Shown here: positions 1 through 8,709 of the stretch, piece by piece
Layout of the letters: each line of letters opens with the position of its first letter
Numbering within the stretch: the stretch's first letter is position 1
Program-made: the position numbers and the translations under genes
DNA from: UMGS1002 sp050946195
Lineage (GTDB): Bacteria > Bacillota > Clostridia > Oscillospirales > CAG-272
NCBI GenBank assembly: GCA_050946195.1
Contig: JBMNUI010000018.1
Span: 1-31,392, forward strand
Length of the DNA stretch: 31,392 nucleotides
Direction of reading: 5' to 3'
Notes under the pieces: generated by a model
Told to the model about the DNA's origin: nothing
Databases searched by the model: none
The model's input: the letters and a program-made list of their open reading frames with translations, nothing else

Positions 1-1149
<1,149 letters not shown>

Positions 1150-1458
1150 GTTCTATAGTAACAGACAGCTATGCCATCTGTTAGCTAACAATATCTCGAG
1201 CTTTGTCTGCTCCGATTTACCTCGGAGTAGTTCCGAGAGCTTTCCGCTCCCTTCCCTACCTCATAAGAATTGCGAGACCCCCGCGCTCCGGTACCATCTC
1301 TCAAGCGCCTCCCGGCGCCTTTACCGGTACCTCGGTACAGAACAGCTCCCGCTATCCTATACCTGCCTCGTCCCTGTCTCGCCCTTTGGTCTCTCTCCAA
1401 AGTGTGTTGCTCAATTTTCAAGGACCGCTTGCCGCCACCCTTTTTAGGCGGCTCGGAT
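1150..1458 (-). other. rRNA operon leader (transcribed, non-coding)
   Basis: This is the stretch between the promoter-proximal -10 box and the 16S 5' end. No gene is supported here. It holds a hairpin with 7-bp arms, TAACAGA/TCTGTTA (1159-1165 with 1177-1183), just upstream of the mature 16S, which may be part of the processing stem. It also holds a TCCTTGAAAATTGAG block (complement of about 1410-1425) that resembles the boxA-like element common in clostridial rrn leaders. Both assignments are by eye. Confidence 0.5.
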
Positions 1459-1487
1459 ATTTTAGCACAGCCGACCGGATTTGTCAA
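1459..1487 (-). promoter_or_regulatory. rRNA promoter, proximal
   Basis: On the minus strand there is a perfect -35 TTGACA (1482-1487), a 17-nt spacer and a -10 TAAAAT (1459-1464). It points at the 16S gene about 310 bp downstream. A consensus -35 with a 17-bp spacer is typical of a strong sigma-A stable-RNA promoter. Confidence 0.75.
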
Positions 1488-1566
1488 CCCCCTTTTTTAA
1501 CTTTTTTCGAAAGCATTTTGGGGATTTCCGGTGCTGTGCCGGCCCGCCTTTTGCGGCAGCCTTAGT

Positions 1567-1595
1567 ATACTAACATTTTTGTTCGGCTTTGTCAA
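1567..1595 (-). promoter_or_regulatory. rRNA promoter, distal (tandem)
   Basis: A second minus-strand promoter lies about 100 bp upstream of the proximal one: -35 TTGACA (1590-1595), 17-nt spacer, -10 TAGTAT (1567-1572, 4 of 6 matches to consensus). Tandem promoters are the usual arrangement for rRNA operons. The weaker -10 makes this call less certain than the proximal one. Confidence 0.55.
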
Positions 1596-1653
1596 GCACT
1601 TTTGGGGTTTTTAATTTTGGATTCAATATTTCCGAAAAATCCCGGACAATATA

Positions 1654-1682
1654 TTGATTTGGCACTGCAATTGAGTTATAAT
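1654..1682 (+). promoter_or_regulatory. Promoter of the PfkB-family kinase gene
   Basis: Plus strand: -35 TTGATT (1654-1659, 4 of 6), 17-nt spacer, perfect -10 TATAAT (1677-1682). It lies about 110 bp ahead of the kinase start and diverges from the rRNA promoters. Confidence 0.6.
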
Positions 1683-1790
1683 CAATGTAGAAAATACTAA
1701 TTTCCCGCCCGGTTTTCGAGGATTTTGCCTTGTTTTTGGAATTGGCGGCATGTTGTAAATAACCTGCACAAGATACAAAAAGGAGCATAA

Positions 1791-2735
1791 ATGGCAAACG
1801 TTAAGAAAAGAATACTTGTCGTAAGCTCGGCCAACATGGATTTTGTCATGAATATACACACCCTCCCCTCGGCGGGTCAGACGCTGGTAGAGAGCGGATC
1901 ATACAGCTTTGTACCGGGCGGCAAGGGAGCAAACTCGGCGGTCACCGTACAGCGGCTGGGCGGCGACTGCGTCTTCTGCGCGCGGCTCGGCAACGATGCG
2001 AACGGCGCAATTCTGAAGAATATATATGATAAGGAAGAAATTGACACCCGCTTCATCTCCTTCGACAAAAAACGCCCCACCGGGCTTGCCGCAATTATGG
2101 TCGAGGATAACGGGACAAACCGTATTGTCGTATATCCCGGCGCAAATCTTGCCCTCTCGCGCGACGATATCGACAACGCCATGACCTCCTATCCCGACGC
2201 GCTGCTGTTGCAGCTTGAAATCAACAAGGAGGCGGTTATCTATGCCGCCGAATGTGCGGCAAGGGCCGGCATACCGATTTTCATCGACGCCGGGCCGGCA
2301 AACAGATACTTTCCATTTGACCGACTGCCGCCACTTGAGGTTTTCTCGCCGAACGAGACCGAAACCGAAATTATCACCGGCATCTCGCCGAACTCCCCCG
2401 AGAACTGCCTGCGTGCGGCGATTGCCCTCTCGAAAATGGTAAACGCCCATTATTATGTACTAAAGCTCGGCGGGCGCGGTGCGTATGTTTATGACGGGCT
2501 CTACTATCACTGCATCCCGCCCTATGATGTCAAAGTAGTAGACACGACCGCCGCCGGAGACGCCTTTACCGCCGCGCTCACGCTCGAGTACCTGCGCTCA
2601 GGCGACATCGAGCGCGCTACCAAATTCGGAAATATCGTCGGGGCGATTACCGTTAGCCGCGCCGGCGCTTATACCTCGTTGCCGAGCGCCGGAGAGGTTG
2701 AGGAATTCATCCGGCTCAAGGGAATAAGGCTTTGA
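1791..2735 (+). CDS. rbsK: PfkB-family carbohydrate kinase, probable ribokinase
   Basis: The 314-residue protein has the PfkB/ribokinase architecture. The N-terminal glycine-rich substrate motif GGKGANSA is at residues 43-50, and the C-terminal signature DTTAAGDAF is at 251-259, where the second Asp (257) is the expected catalytic base. Length is normal for ribokinases (about 300-315). The ATG follows AAAAAGGAGCATAA, a good Shine-Dalgarno site. Enzymes of this family use ATP to phosphorylate ribose or a related sugar in the cytoplasm. No ribose transporter, rbsD or LacI-type regulator is adjacent, so the substrate is inferred from overall similarity only; another PfkB sugar or nucleoside kinase activity is possible. 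A TATAAT promoter lies just upstream. The next gene starts 76 bp downstream on the same strand. Confidence 0.85.
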   Translation: MANVKKRILVVSSANMDFVMNIHTLPSAGQTLVESGSYSFVPGGKGANSAVTVQRLGGDCVFCARLGNDANGAILKNIYDKEEIDTRFISFDKKRPTGLAAIMVEDNGTNRIVVYPGANLALSRDDIDNAMTSYPDALLLQLEINKEAVIYAAECAARAGIPIFIDAGPANRYFPFDRLPPLEVFSPNETETEIITGISPNSPENCLRAAIALSKMVNAHYYVLKLGGRGAYVYDGLYYHCIPPYDVKVVDTTAAGDAFTAALTLEYLRSGDIERATKFGNIVGAITVSRAGAYTSLPSAGEVEEFIRLKGIRL

Positions 2736-2811
2736 ATGAAGCTAATTTAATGTCACAATCCCGATATTATTCACAAATACAGCAACACTTTTAGTTATTT
2801 CGGAGGTATAA

Positions 2812-3318
2812 TTGGTACTCACAAAGGAATATTTCTCTGCCCCGGCGACGCTTCTTGCACCAGAACTGCTCGGCAAAATAATATGTGTTAGGACCCCGCA
2901 AAATACAATTATCCGCGCACGGATAACCGAGACCGAATGCTACTACGGCGAGGAAGACACCGCCTGCCACGCCAGCAGGGGCAGGACTCCGCGTACCGAG
3001 GTGCTGTACTCTGCGGGCGGCGTGGCTTATGTTTACCTCTGCTACGGTATGTACGACCTTTTCAATGTAGTTACCGGGCCGGTCGGGCATCCCGAGGCCG
3101 TGCTGATTCGCGGGGTTGAGGGCGCCCCCGGACCCGGGCGTGCCACCCGATATCTCGGTATCACCCGCGCCCACAACCGCCTGCCGCTCGACCCCGAGCA
3201 CGGACTCTGGCTTGAGGACGACGGCGCCCGCCCCGAATATGAGGCGCTGACCCGCGTCGGCATAGGTTATGCAAGCCCCGAGGACCAGGCAAGGCTCTGG
3301 CGGTTTAGGGTGAAATAA
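2812..3318 (+). CDS. 3-methyladenine DNA glycosylase (AAG/MPG type)
   Basis: This 168-residue protein matches the AAG/MPG family of base-excision-repair glycosylases. Visible features are ELLGK near the N-terminus, the RITETECYYG.EDTACHASRG core (about residues 37-56, with the putative catalytic Glu in TETE), the YVYLCYGMYDLFNVV strand block, and EAVLIRG followed by GPGR. The family removes alkylated purines from DNA. The start is TTG at 2812, chosen because GGAGGT lies just upstream and no better ATG fits. The length is a little short compared with the usual 190-200 residues. It may be cotranscribed with the preceding kinase, but nothing links the two functionally. Confidence 0.88.
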   Translation: MVLTKEYFSAPATLLAPELLGKIICVRTPQNTIIRARITETECYYGEEDTACHASRGRTPRTEVLYSAGGVAYVYLCYGMYDLFNVVTGPVGHPEAVLIRGVEGAPGPGRATRYLGITRAHNRLPLDPEHGLWLEDDGARPEYEALTRVGIGYASPEDQARLWRFRVK

Positions 3319-3320
3319 AT

Positions 3321-3352
3321 GCAGCCGAAATGCTAAGCACCGGCTGTGTTTT
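3321..3352 (+). terminator. Weak intrinsic terminator candidate after the glycosylase gene
   Basis: A 7-bp stem GCAGCCG/CGGCTGT (one G-U pair, 3321-3327 with 3341-3347) with a 13-nt loop is followed by a short GTTTTG. The long loop and broken T-run make this a weak call. Confidence 0.35.
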
Positions 3353-3490
3353 GTACTCTCAACACATTACATATAGAATACCAAAATGTTTTCGCTTTGT
3401 AACTTCAACATCCTGTCTCTGTTATATGTAACACTTAAAACCCTTGATGATAACTCAGATAAATAAACTCACTCATGTGATAGACATTAT

Positions 3491-3525
3491 AAAAAAAAAG
3501 CAGCCATGCTCGCATGACTGCTTTT
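3491..3525 (-). terminator. Intrinsic terminator of tRNA-Glu
   Basis: Immediately after the tRNA CCA on the minus strand there is an 11-bp GC-rich stem (arms AGCAGTCATGC/GCATGGCTGCT, one G-U pair) followed by an uninterrupted run of T (A-run 3491-3499 on the plus strand). This is a textbook rho-independent terminator. Confidence 0.9.
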
Positions 3526-3527
3526 TT

Positions 3528-3602
3528 TGGTGACCCCTACGGGAATCGAACCCATGTTTACGCCGTGAGAGGGCGTCGTCTTAGCCGCTTGACCAAGGGG
3601 CC
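3528..3602 (-). tRNA. tRNA-Glu (anticodon CUC)
   Basis: A 75-nt minus-strand cloverleaf. The acceptor stem is GGCCCCT/AGGGGTC with discriminator A and an encoded CCA (3528-3530). The D arm contains GGTCAAGCGGCTAAGAC, the anticodon stem is ACGCC/GGCGT with loop CTCTCAC giving anticodon CTC, and the T arm contains GGTTCGATTCC. It reads GAG codons. The usual UUC isoacceptor is presumably elsewhere. It has its own promoter upstream and a strong terminator downstream. Confidence 0.97.
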
Positions 3603-3619
3603 ATCCCTCTGGCGAGGTT

Positions 3620-3648
3620 ATTATATCATATAAGTCTGAAAAATGCAA
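3620..3648 (-). promoter_or_regulatory. Promoter of tRNA-Glu
   Basis: Minus strand: -35 TTGCAT (3643-3648), 17-nt spacer, perfect -10 TATAAT (3620-3625), placed about 18 bp before the mature tRNA 5' end. Confidence 0.7.
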
Positions 3649-3698
3649 GAGGTTTTTTAAATTTTTACTTAACATGCACTGCAATAAAACTACCTTTA

Positions 3699-4292
3699 TT
3701 ATTCCTTCTCCCGCCCGACAAGCTCAAGGTATTTTTCATACGGGCAAAGCAACCTCACCGCCTGAAGGAGGGCGTTGGCCGACATTCCGGCCGGCAGCCC
3801 GAGCATCTCGGCAAGCGCGTCGCGCTTATTTTTACTGTCAGGTCCGCCCGAGAGCCCGTCGATATAAAAATCGGTCTTTGAAAGCGGATTTTGCGCCATC
3901 ATGTCAACCGCCCCGGGGTCGGCGTAGGGCAAAAACAGCTTATGCAGTATTTCGGTCTCCATCCCTTCGACGCCAAGCGTCCCCTCGGCAGAGGGCGCCG
4001 GCTTTCGGCGTTCCCTGCCGGGGATTTTGGGGATATATAGCTGTATGAGCCTGTCCTTTGGCACAAGGCCCGAAATATGCGAGCGGATGACCTTCCCCGC
4101 CCCGTCGCTGTCGGTCAAAACGATTATACGGCTCCTTTGAGCCAGCGCGCGGATGAGCGACGCCCGCTCGGCCTTTTTGAGTATCCCGAAGCCGTCTGTC
4201 GTGATTATCTGCGCCTCAACAACCGAGAGCAGGCGCTGTCTGTCGTATTTCCCCTCGACTATCACGGGGTAGGGTATTTTCAGCTTTTCCAT
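3699..4292 (-). CDS. RNase M5-like Toprim-domain protein (DUF4093 type)
   Basis: The 197-residue protein has an N-terminal Toprim domain. The conserved Glu is in VIVEGKYD (E13) and the acidic DSD is in VLTDSDGAG (residues 61-63). A GTLGVEGME block follows at 105-112, corresponding to the GIGVEHA motif of RNase M5. The C-terminal GGPDSKNKRDALAEMLG segment aligns by eye with the GGPAAKCRR..LG segment of B. subtilis RnmV. RNase M5 matures 5S rRNA by cleaving its precursor. Clostridia can carry paralogous Toprim/DUF4093 proteins, so this could be the true RnmV or a paralog. It lies 6 bp downstream of uppP, suggesting cotranscription. No rsmA (the usual neighbour of rnmV) is present. Confidence 0.8.
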   Translation of the reverse strand: MEKLKIPYPVIVEGKYDRQRLLSVVEAQIITTDGFGILKKAERASLIRALAQRSRIIVLTDSDGAGKVIRSHISGLVPKDRLIQLYIPKIPGRERRKPAPSAEGTLGVEGMETEILHKLFLPYADPGAVDMMAQNPLSKTDFYIDGLSGGPDSKNKRDALAEMLGLPAGMSANALLQAVRLLCPYEKYLELVGREKE

Positions 4293-4298
4293 GTCAAG

Positions 4299-5183
4299 TC
4301 AGATAAAAATAAAGTACAGAAGCACCAGCGCGCCGAGTACTATGCGGTAGACCCCGAAGGGCGTGAAGGTATGCCGCCTGACAAAGTCCATAAGGAACTT
4401 TATCGCCACCATTGATACCAAAAAGGCGGTTGCGCAGGCCGCAAGCAGCACTCCCCATGCCGCGGCAGGCACCCCGACACCGCTCTCGGCGACATAATCA
4501 AAAAACCCGTACATCTTGATAAGACTCGCCCCGGCCATGGCGGGTATTGCCATGAAGAAGGAAAACTCGGCCGCGGTGCTGCGCGACATTCCGAGGAGCA
4601 TCGCACCGAGAATCGTCGATCCCGAGCGCGAGGTGCCGGGGATGATAGCGAGCATCTGGCATATGCCGATAATAAAGGCATTTTGGTATGTTATATCCTG
4701 AGTTCCGGTGATTTTAGGCTCGTTGTCCCGGCGCGCTTTCTCGATGATGATAAAAAGCAGCCCGTAAATAATAAGCGCCGCCGAGACCACCCAGGCGTTG
4801 TACAGCCAGCCCTCAATGTCGCGCCCGCTGAGCCTCTCAATAACCTTATCAAGCACCAGCCCGACAATGGCTGCCGGGATGCTTGCAACAATTACCTTAA
4901 ACCAGATTGCCCAGGTTTCCTTTTTCTCGGGCGTGCTCTTTTTGGGCGAGAAGGGGTTGAGCCTTGTAAAAAACATCACAACGACCGCCAGAATGGCGCC
5001 GAGCTGTATCACCACCTCGAACATCTCCCAGAACTCGCCGACAAAACCAGGGCCGAGTTCGGCGCCGACATTCAGCCCGAGAAATTCATTCAGGAGTATC
5101 AGGTGCCCGGTGGAGCTTATCGGCAGCCATTCGGTGACACCCTCGACAATTCCGTACAGTATCGCCTTCAGTATTTCTGTCAT
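4299..5183 (-). CDS. uppP: Undecaprenyl-diphosphatase (UppP/BacA)
   Basis: This polytopic membrane protein of about 294 residues carries both family signatures: EGVTEWLPISSTGH at residues 14-27 and PGTSRSGST at 182-190, followed by the conserved EFSFFMAIPAM stretch. UppP dephosphorylates undecaprenyl diphosphate to recycle the lipid carrier for peptidoglycan and other envelope polymers, and its overproduction gives bacitracin resistance in many bacteria. The start is ambiguous: GTG at 5186 is directly followed by ATG at 5183. I chose the ATG because it leaves a better spacing to GAGGGA. It is the upstream partner of the RNase M5-like gene (6-bp gap) in a minus-strand group that also contains the two envelope-associated proteins further upstream. 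Confidence 0.95.
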   Translation of the reverse strand: MTEILKAILYGIVEGVTEWLPISSTGHLILLNEFLGLNVGAELGPGFVGEFWEMFEVVIQLGAILAVVVMFFTRLNPFSPKKSTPEKKETWAIWFKVIVASIPAAIVGLVLDKVIERLSGRDIEGWLYNAWVVSAALIIYGLLFIIIEKARRDNEPKITGTQDITYQNAFIIGICQMLAIIPGTSRSGSTILGAMLLGMSRSTAAEFSFFMAIPAMAGASLIKMYGFFDYVAESGVGVPAAAWGVLLAACATAFLVSMVAIKFLMDFVRRHTFTPFGVYRIVLGALVLLYFIFI

Positions 5184-5244
5184 CACAAAGTCCCTCTCAG
5201 AACAAGATAATCAGGGGTGCCGACCGCCCTTCCCTGCTGCCGTT

Positions 5245-6225
5245 TCAGGGCACAAGCTGCCAGTTATTATAACCGGCCTCGGCCAGTATTCCGACCGAAT
5301 CGGCGAGGCTCTCATGCAGAATCAGCCGGAGGTTGTATTGTTTTATAAAGCCCGATGCCCTCTCGAGTTCGGTCATAAGACTATTCTGGTCAGTTATATC
5401 ACTGAGGTCGAGTGCTAAGAATTCGGCGACTGCGGCAAAGTCGGCAAAAATCCGTTCGGCCTCGGGGCTTTCGAGCGCCGCACCGGGTATGGCAATCCCG
5501 ATGACAGATTTTTTCTCAAGCTCCCGGACCGCCCCGATAAACCTCGCCGCCTCCTTGGCGGCAGTTTCGTCTGTGTTGAATCCGAAAAGCAATATATCCG
5601 AAAATCCGGCTTGTGCCGCCTCTGCGGCCAGCGCCGCCTCATATGAGCGGTAGATACCGACAAGCGCGGGCGTCGGTTTTGAGGTATAGTTGATGTAAAA
5701 GCAGCCGCCCGTATGTATTCCTTCTTTGTCAAGCTTCACGACAACCTCAAAAAGGTTGGCCTTACCGTTGCTTTCCGCCTGCTCGCCTAACGCCTGAGCG
5801 GTCTTGGACGAAAAATTAAGGACTCCCCGACCACCCTCGATGTAATAAAGCATCAGTGATACCGCCGAAGTACCCTTCATTTTCAGTTCGGCGGCACGCT
5901 CGCCCCAGTCAATAGGCCGGCTGCTCGAGAGGATTATATATTCTCCGTTGATTTGCGGAACATGAGCCGGGTTGAAAACCGGCAAGGGCAGGTTATTCCG
6001 GTCGGTGGTCAGGCTGCTTGAGTCTGTATCAGTAAAAGACTCGTTACTATCTGCGTTTTTTGACTCCTCGGCCTTTTTTCTCAGTGAATTTCCCCAAATC
6101 ACGGTGAGCACTACGAGTAGGACAAATCCCAAGAACACAATCAGCGCAATTTTGCCGAATTTTGCGCTTTTCTCGGCACTTTTGTGTGCGCCGACGCGCA
6201 GCTTCCTGCGTAACCTGCGGTTCAT
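5245..6225 (-). CDS. Membrane-anchored protein of unknown function with a probable alpha/beta extracytoplasmic domain
   Basis: This 326-residue protein begins with a strongly basic N-terminus (MNRRLRRKLR) and has one hydrophobic segment at about residues 26-45 (ALIVFLGFVLLVVLTVIWG). A Ser/Asp/Asn-rich linker to about residue 80 follows, then a domain of alternating predicted strands and helices (for example SAVSLMLYYI, DILLFGFN, SVIGIAIPG, AEFLALDLSD, LRLILHES). The pattern resembles a TIM-barrel-like fold such as the putative glycoside-hydrolase-like families found next to cell-wall genes, but I see no catalytic signature and assign no activity. The topology suggests a single-pass anchor with the domain outside. 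A GGGAG ribosome site precedes the ATG. Position between uppP and a PpiC-type foldase lipoprotein points to an envelope role, which is inference. Confidence 0.6.
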   Translation of the reverse strand: MNRRLRRKLRVGAHKSAEKSAKFGKIALIVFLGFVLLVVLTVIWGNSLRKKAEESKNADSNESFTDTDSSSLTTDRNNLPLPVFNPAHVPQINGEYIILSSSRPIDWGERAAELKMKGTSAVSLMLYYIEGGRGVLNFSSKTAQALGEQAESNGKANLFEVVVKLDKEGIHTGGCFYINYTSKPTPALVGIYRSYEAALAAEAAQAGFSDILLFGFNTDETAAKEAARFIGAVRELEKKSVIGIAIPGAALESPEAERIFADFAAVAEFLALDLSDITDQNSLMTELERASGFIKQYNLRLILHESLADSVGILAEAGYNNWQLVP

Positions 6226-6288
6226 TTCAGGCTCCCTACCGCTTTTTGCGGCTGCAAATTGATGAACTCATGTTTGCTGTCGCCCTTG

Positions 6289-7305
6289 TCACTCGATTGC
6301 CGTCAGGTCAATGCTCCTGCCGTATTCATTAGGTTCAAATACAAGCTCGGCCTGACGCTCGTCGACATATTCGTTGAGTTTTGCGTACTGGTAATTCTTC
6401 ACGAGCTGGGCAAGGTTCGCCAGCACATACTGCGGGTCGAGTTCAAACCTCTGGATTACATAAAAACCTGTTGCGGTTTCAATAATCTCGCTCACGCCCC
6501 CTATTTCAAGCGAGAAAGCCGCCTCCTCGTATTCCTTTATCATCTCGCCGCGGGTGAAGTAATACCCGTTGGTAGTGGTCAGTTTTAAATCCTCGTTGAC
6601 AGAACTGCCGATGAGTTTTTTAATATCCTCCCCGGCAAGCAGCTGCTCGCGCACCTGAATTGCCTTTTTGCGGTTTTTCTCAACATCGTCCCCGGGGTCG
6701 TTCTGTATATAGACATGTAGTGTCCGCACAAAATTGCCGGCCATGATGTAATTGTAGAGTTTGTCCTCGTCGTACTCGATGAGCCCGAGGTCGTAGACAT
6801 AAACATAATAAAGCTCGCTGTAGCAGATGTCCACGCCGAGCATGAAGCGCACGAAATGGTCGGTGAGACAATTCTCAGACAGATACACCTTGTATGCCTT
6901 CCGGCTGCCCAGCTCATCAAACAGCTCATCGAGCCGGTCCTGTACCGCCTTCTGGATTTCCTTTTCTTCTATGCTGATTCCCACCTCGGCGCAGAGCGAG
7001 AGCACGGCATAATTGGCGGTGAGGTTCCGGTAAACCAGATCCTCAAGCTCCGCACGGTATTTTTCGGCGCTCTCGGCATTCTCCCAGATACCCTCGCCGT
7101 ATTCTTCCTCGAGCATTTTTTTGTAGTTTACAGTCACAAAGCGAAACTCCTCGTAGAGCACATCAAAATCGCCGACCTTGCCGACCACGGCAAGCTCCTC
7201 CTCGGTGCCCTTGATCGGCCGCGAGGCCGAGCAGCCGAAAAGTCCGTTCAGAAAAAACACCAGCGCACAAAGGATTGCGAAGGCGCGCAGTCTGTTTTTT
7301 TTCAT
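6289..7305 (-). CDS. PpiC/PrsA-like peptidyl-prolyl isomerase lipoprotein
   Basis: A lipoprotein signal peptide is evident: basic MKKNRLR, a hydrophobic stretch, then the lipobox LFGC, with Cys about 25 residues from this start. The rest follows the SurA/PrsA plan. A helical N-terminal region contains many Glu/Lys/Tyr residues. A parvulin-like segment follows (TNGYYFTRGEMIKEYEEAAFSLEIGGVSEIIETATGFYVIQRFE), whose final GFYVIQRF motif is typical of PpiC domains, and then a helical C-terminus. Such proteins fold exported proteins on the outer face of the membrane. I start at the Met at 7305 rather than the in-frame Met at 7317, because GGGGGTAATT sits directly in front of it and the lysines follow. 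Some clostridial family members lack isomerase activity, so chaperone function alone is possible. Confidence 0.82.
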   Translation of the reverse strand: MKKNRLRAFAILCALVFFLNGLFGCSASRPIKGTEEELAVVGKVGDFDVLYEEFRFVTVNYKKMLEEEYGEGIWENAESAEKYRAELEDLVYRNLTANYAVLSLCAEVGISIEEKEIQKAVQDRLDELFDELGSRKAYKVYLSENCLTDHFVRFMLGVDICYSELYYVYVYDLGLIEYDEDKLYNYIMAGNFVRTLHVYIQNDPGDDVEKNRKKAIQVREQLLAGEDIKKLIGSSVNEDLKLTTTNGYYFTRGEMIKEYEEAAFSLEIGGVSEIIETATGFYVIQRFELDPQYVLANLAQLVKNYQYAKLNEYVDERQAELVFEPNEYGRSIDLTAIE

Positions 7306-7371
7306 AATTACCCCCATGCCGCCCCGGCGGAATTTCCGCCACTCTGTATAAGATTACTTCGTGATTATTGT

Positions 7372-7380
7372 ATTTTAACA
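7372..7380 (-). promoter_or_regulatory. Possible extended -10 promoter of the foldase operon
   Basis: Minus strand TGTTAAAAT (a TGn extended -10, TAAAAT at 7372-7377) lies about 70 bp ahead of the foldase start. No good -35 is seen. Confidence 0.35.
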
Positions 7381-7450
7381 CATTTTTGTGAATTTTTTAT
7401 GAATACACCCGGCCCCGGCGGCGATTTGAAAAAATATTCTCTTTTTTGTA

Positions 7451-7479
7451 TTTCAAAATAATCCGTTTTATGCTAAAAT
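7451..7479 (+). promoter_or_regulatory. Probable hprK promoter (extended -10)
   Basis: Plus strand: weak -35 TTTCAA (7451-7456), 17-nt spacer ending in TGC, -10 TAAAAT (7474-7479). The TGn extension compensates for the poor -35. The implied 5' untranslated region of about 110 nt contains the strong hairpin at 7533-7567. Confidence 0.5.
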
Positions 7480-7525
7480 AGTTTTGACCGAAGTTCATTA
7501 TTAATAAGTGCCTGCTTTTTGAAAT

Positions 7526-7567
7526 AAAAAAGCCTGCCCCAAAGCCGGCCTGCCGGCTGCGGGCGGG
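7526..7567 (-). terminator. Two-part GC-rich hairpin with T-run, terminator-like on the minus strand
   Basis: The outer arms CCTGCCC/GGGCGGG (7533-7539 with 7561-7567, one G-U pair) enclose a perfect inner stem AGCCGG/CCGGCT (7543-7548 with 7553-7558). On the minus strand the hairpin is followed by CTTTTTTATTT, so it would stop leftward transcription. On the plus strand it is simply a stable hairpin inside the hprK 5' leader. No minus-strand gene ends here, so it would only block antisense transcripts. Confidence 0.55.
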
Positions 7568-7597
7568 GTGAGATAAGTCAGAGAAAGGACAAGGCTT

Positions 7598-8536
7598 ATG
7601 AATTCGGGATATTCAATACCTCTTCGCCAGCTTATTGAAGAATTCGGATTTGAGGAGATATACATTCCCGACCGGAACATAGCAATAACCAACCCTGAAG
7701 TCAACCGGCCGGGGCTGGCGCTTGCCGGCTTTTTCAAGCTTTTTGAGCCCAGCCGCATACAGATAGTCGGCAGAGCCGAATACCATTTACTGTCGGATAT
7801 GACTCCGGAAGCCCGCGCGACGACCATAAGTAACTTCATGAAGACCAAGGTCGCGGCAGTAATTGTGACCTCGGGGCTTGATGTTTTCGAGGAGTTTATC
7901 ACCTGTGCCAGAGAAAACGGGGTGCCGCTTCTGCGCTCAAAGGAGAAGACAAGCCCGCTCATGGCGGCGCTCATCGCCTCGCTCAACCTGCACTTAGCCC
8001 CCCGCATCACCCGGCACGGGGTGCTGGTCGAGGTTTACGGAGAGGGTCTGCTTTTGCTCGGCGACAGCGGGGTAGGTAAGAGCGAAACCGCCATTGAGCT
8101 GGTCAAGCGCGGCCACAGGCTTATCGCCGACGACGCGGTTGAAATCAAGCGCGTATCCGCCAAGACCCTGGTCGGCAGCGCGCCCGAGATAATCAGGCAT
8201 TATGTCGAGCTGCGCGGCATCGGCATTGTCGACGTGCGCCGGCTTTTCGGCATGGGGGCGGTCAACAATACAGAAAAAATCGACCTCGTCATCAACCTTG
8301 AGCACTGGGTCCAGGGCAAGCTGTACGACCGGCTCGGACTGGATGAACAGAAGATAAACATACTCGGCATTGAGCTCCCCTGCATTACCATCCCGGTAAA
8401 GCCGGGGCGCAACCTTGCCATTATACTTGAAATCGCGGCAATGAACAACCGCCTGAAGAAAATGGGGTACAACACCGCGGAGGAGTTCAGCAAAAAGCTG
8501 ATGAAGCAGCTTAACGACCATAACAAAGAGGAATAA
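7598..8536 (+). CDS. hprK: HPr kinase/phosphorylase
   Basis: The 312-residue protein is a full-length HPrK/P. The P-loop is GDSGVGKS at residues 155-162. It is followed by the RGHRLIADDAVEI block and the family signature around GIGIVDVRRLFGMGAV. The C-terminal part contains LPCITIPVKPGRNLAIILEIAAMNNRLKKMG. The enzyme phosphorylates and dephosphorylates Ser46 of HPr, linking PTS sugar uptake to CcpA-dependent catabolite repression in Firmicutes. AAAGGA lies 9 nt ahead of the ATG. Usual neighbours such as lgt are absent; the gene stands alone between two minus-strand blocks, with the phage-derived cassette directly downstream in the opposite orientation. Confidence 0.96.
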   Translation: MNSGYSIPLRQLIEEFGFEEIYIPDRNIAITNPEVNRPGLALAGFFKLFEPSRIQIVGRAEYHLLSDMTPEARATTISNFMKTKVAAVIVTSGLDVFEEFITCARENGVPLLRSKEKTSPLMAALIASLNLHLAPRITRHGVLVEVYGEGLLLLGDSGVGKSETAIELVKRGHRLIADDAVEIKRVSAKTLVGSAPEIIRHYVELRGIGIVDVRRLFGMGAVNNTEKIDLVINLEHWVQGKLYDRLGLDEQKINILGIELPCITIPVKPGRNLAIILEIAAMNNRLKKMGYNTAEEFSKKLMKQLNDHNKEE

Positions 8537-8590
8537 AAATTATAGCGCGGAATGTGGGTTTCCGCGCTGCTTCATTAGCGATTTGGTTAT

Positions 8591-8700
8591 AAAGTTTTTA
8601 GGGATTCTTAAGACCCTTTTTTCAAAAAGGGGCTCGAGCGGGGTGCGGGGCAGAGCCCCGCGAGCGTCCTTGAACGGAGGGCTCGGGGGCAGAGCCCCCG
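8591..8700 (+). repeat. Dispersed GC-rich palindromic repeat, copy A
   Basis: This non-coding stretch after hprK starts with AAGTTTTTAGGGATTCTTAAG, then CTTTTTTCAAAAA, and ends in two palindromes, CGGGGCAGAGCCCCG (8646-8660) and CGGGGGCAGAGCCCCCG (8684-8700). The same order of elements recurs in reverse orientation at 19027-19134. It may double as a terminator between hprK and the converging phage-derived genes. Confidence 0.75.
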
Positions 8701-8709
8701 AAAAGGGAG

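Noticed and set aside
3367..3431. Inverted repeat TTACATATA/TATATGTAA (3367-3375 with 3423-3431) in the gap before tRNA-Glu
   Set aside because: AT-rich 9-bp arms 47 nt apart, with no T-run and no neighbouring gene start; chance occurrence is plausible in such sequence.
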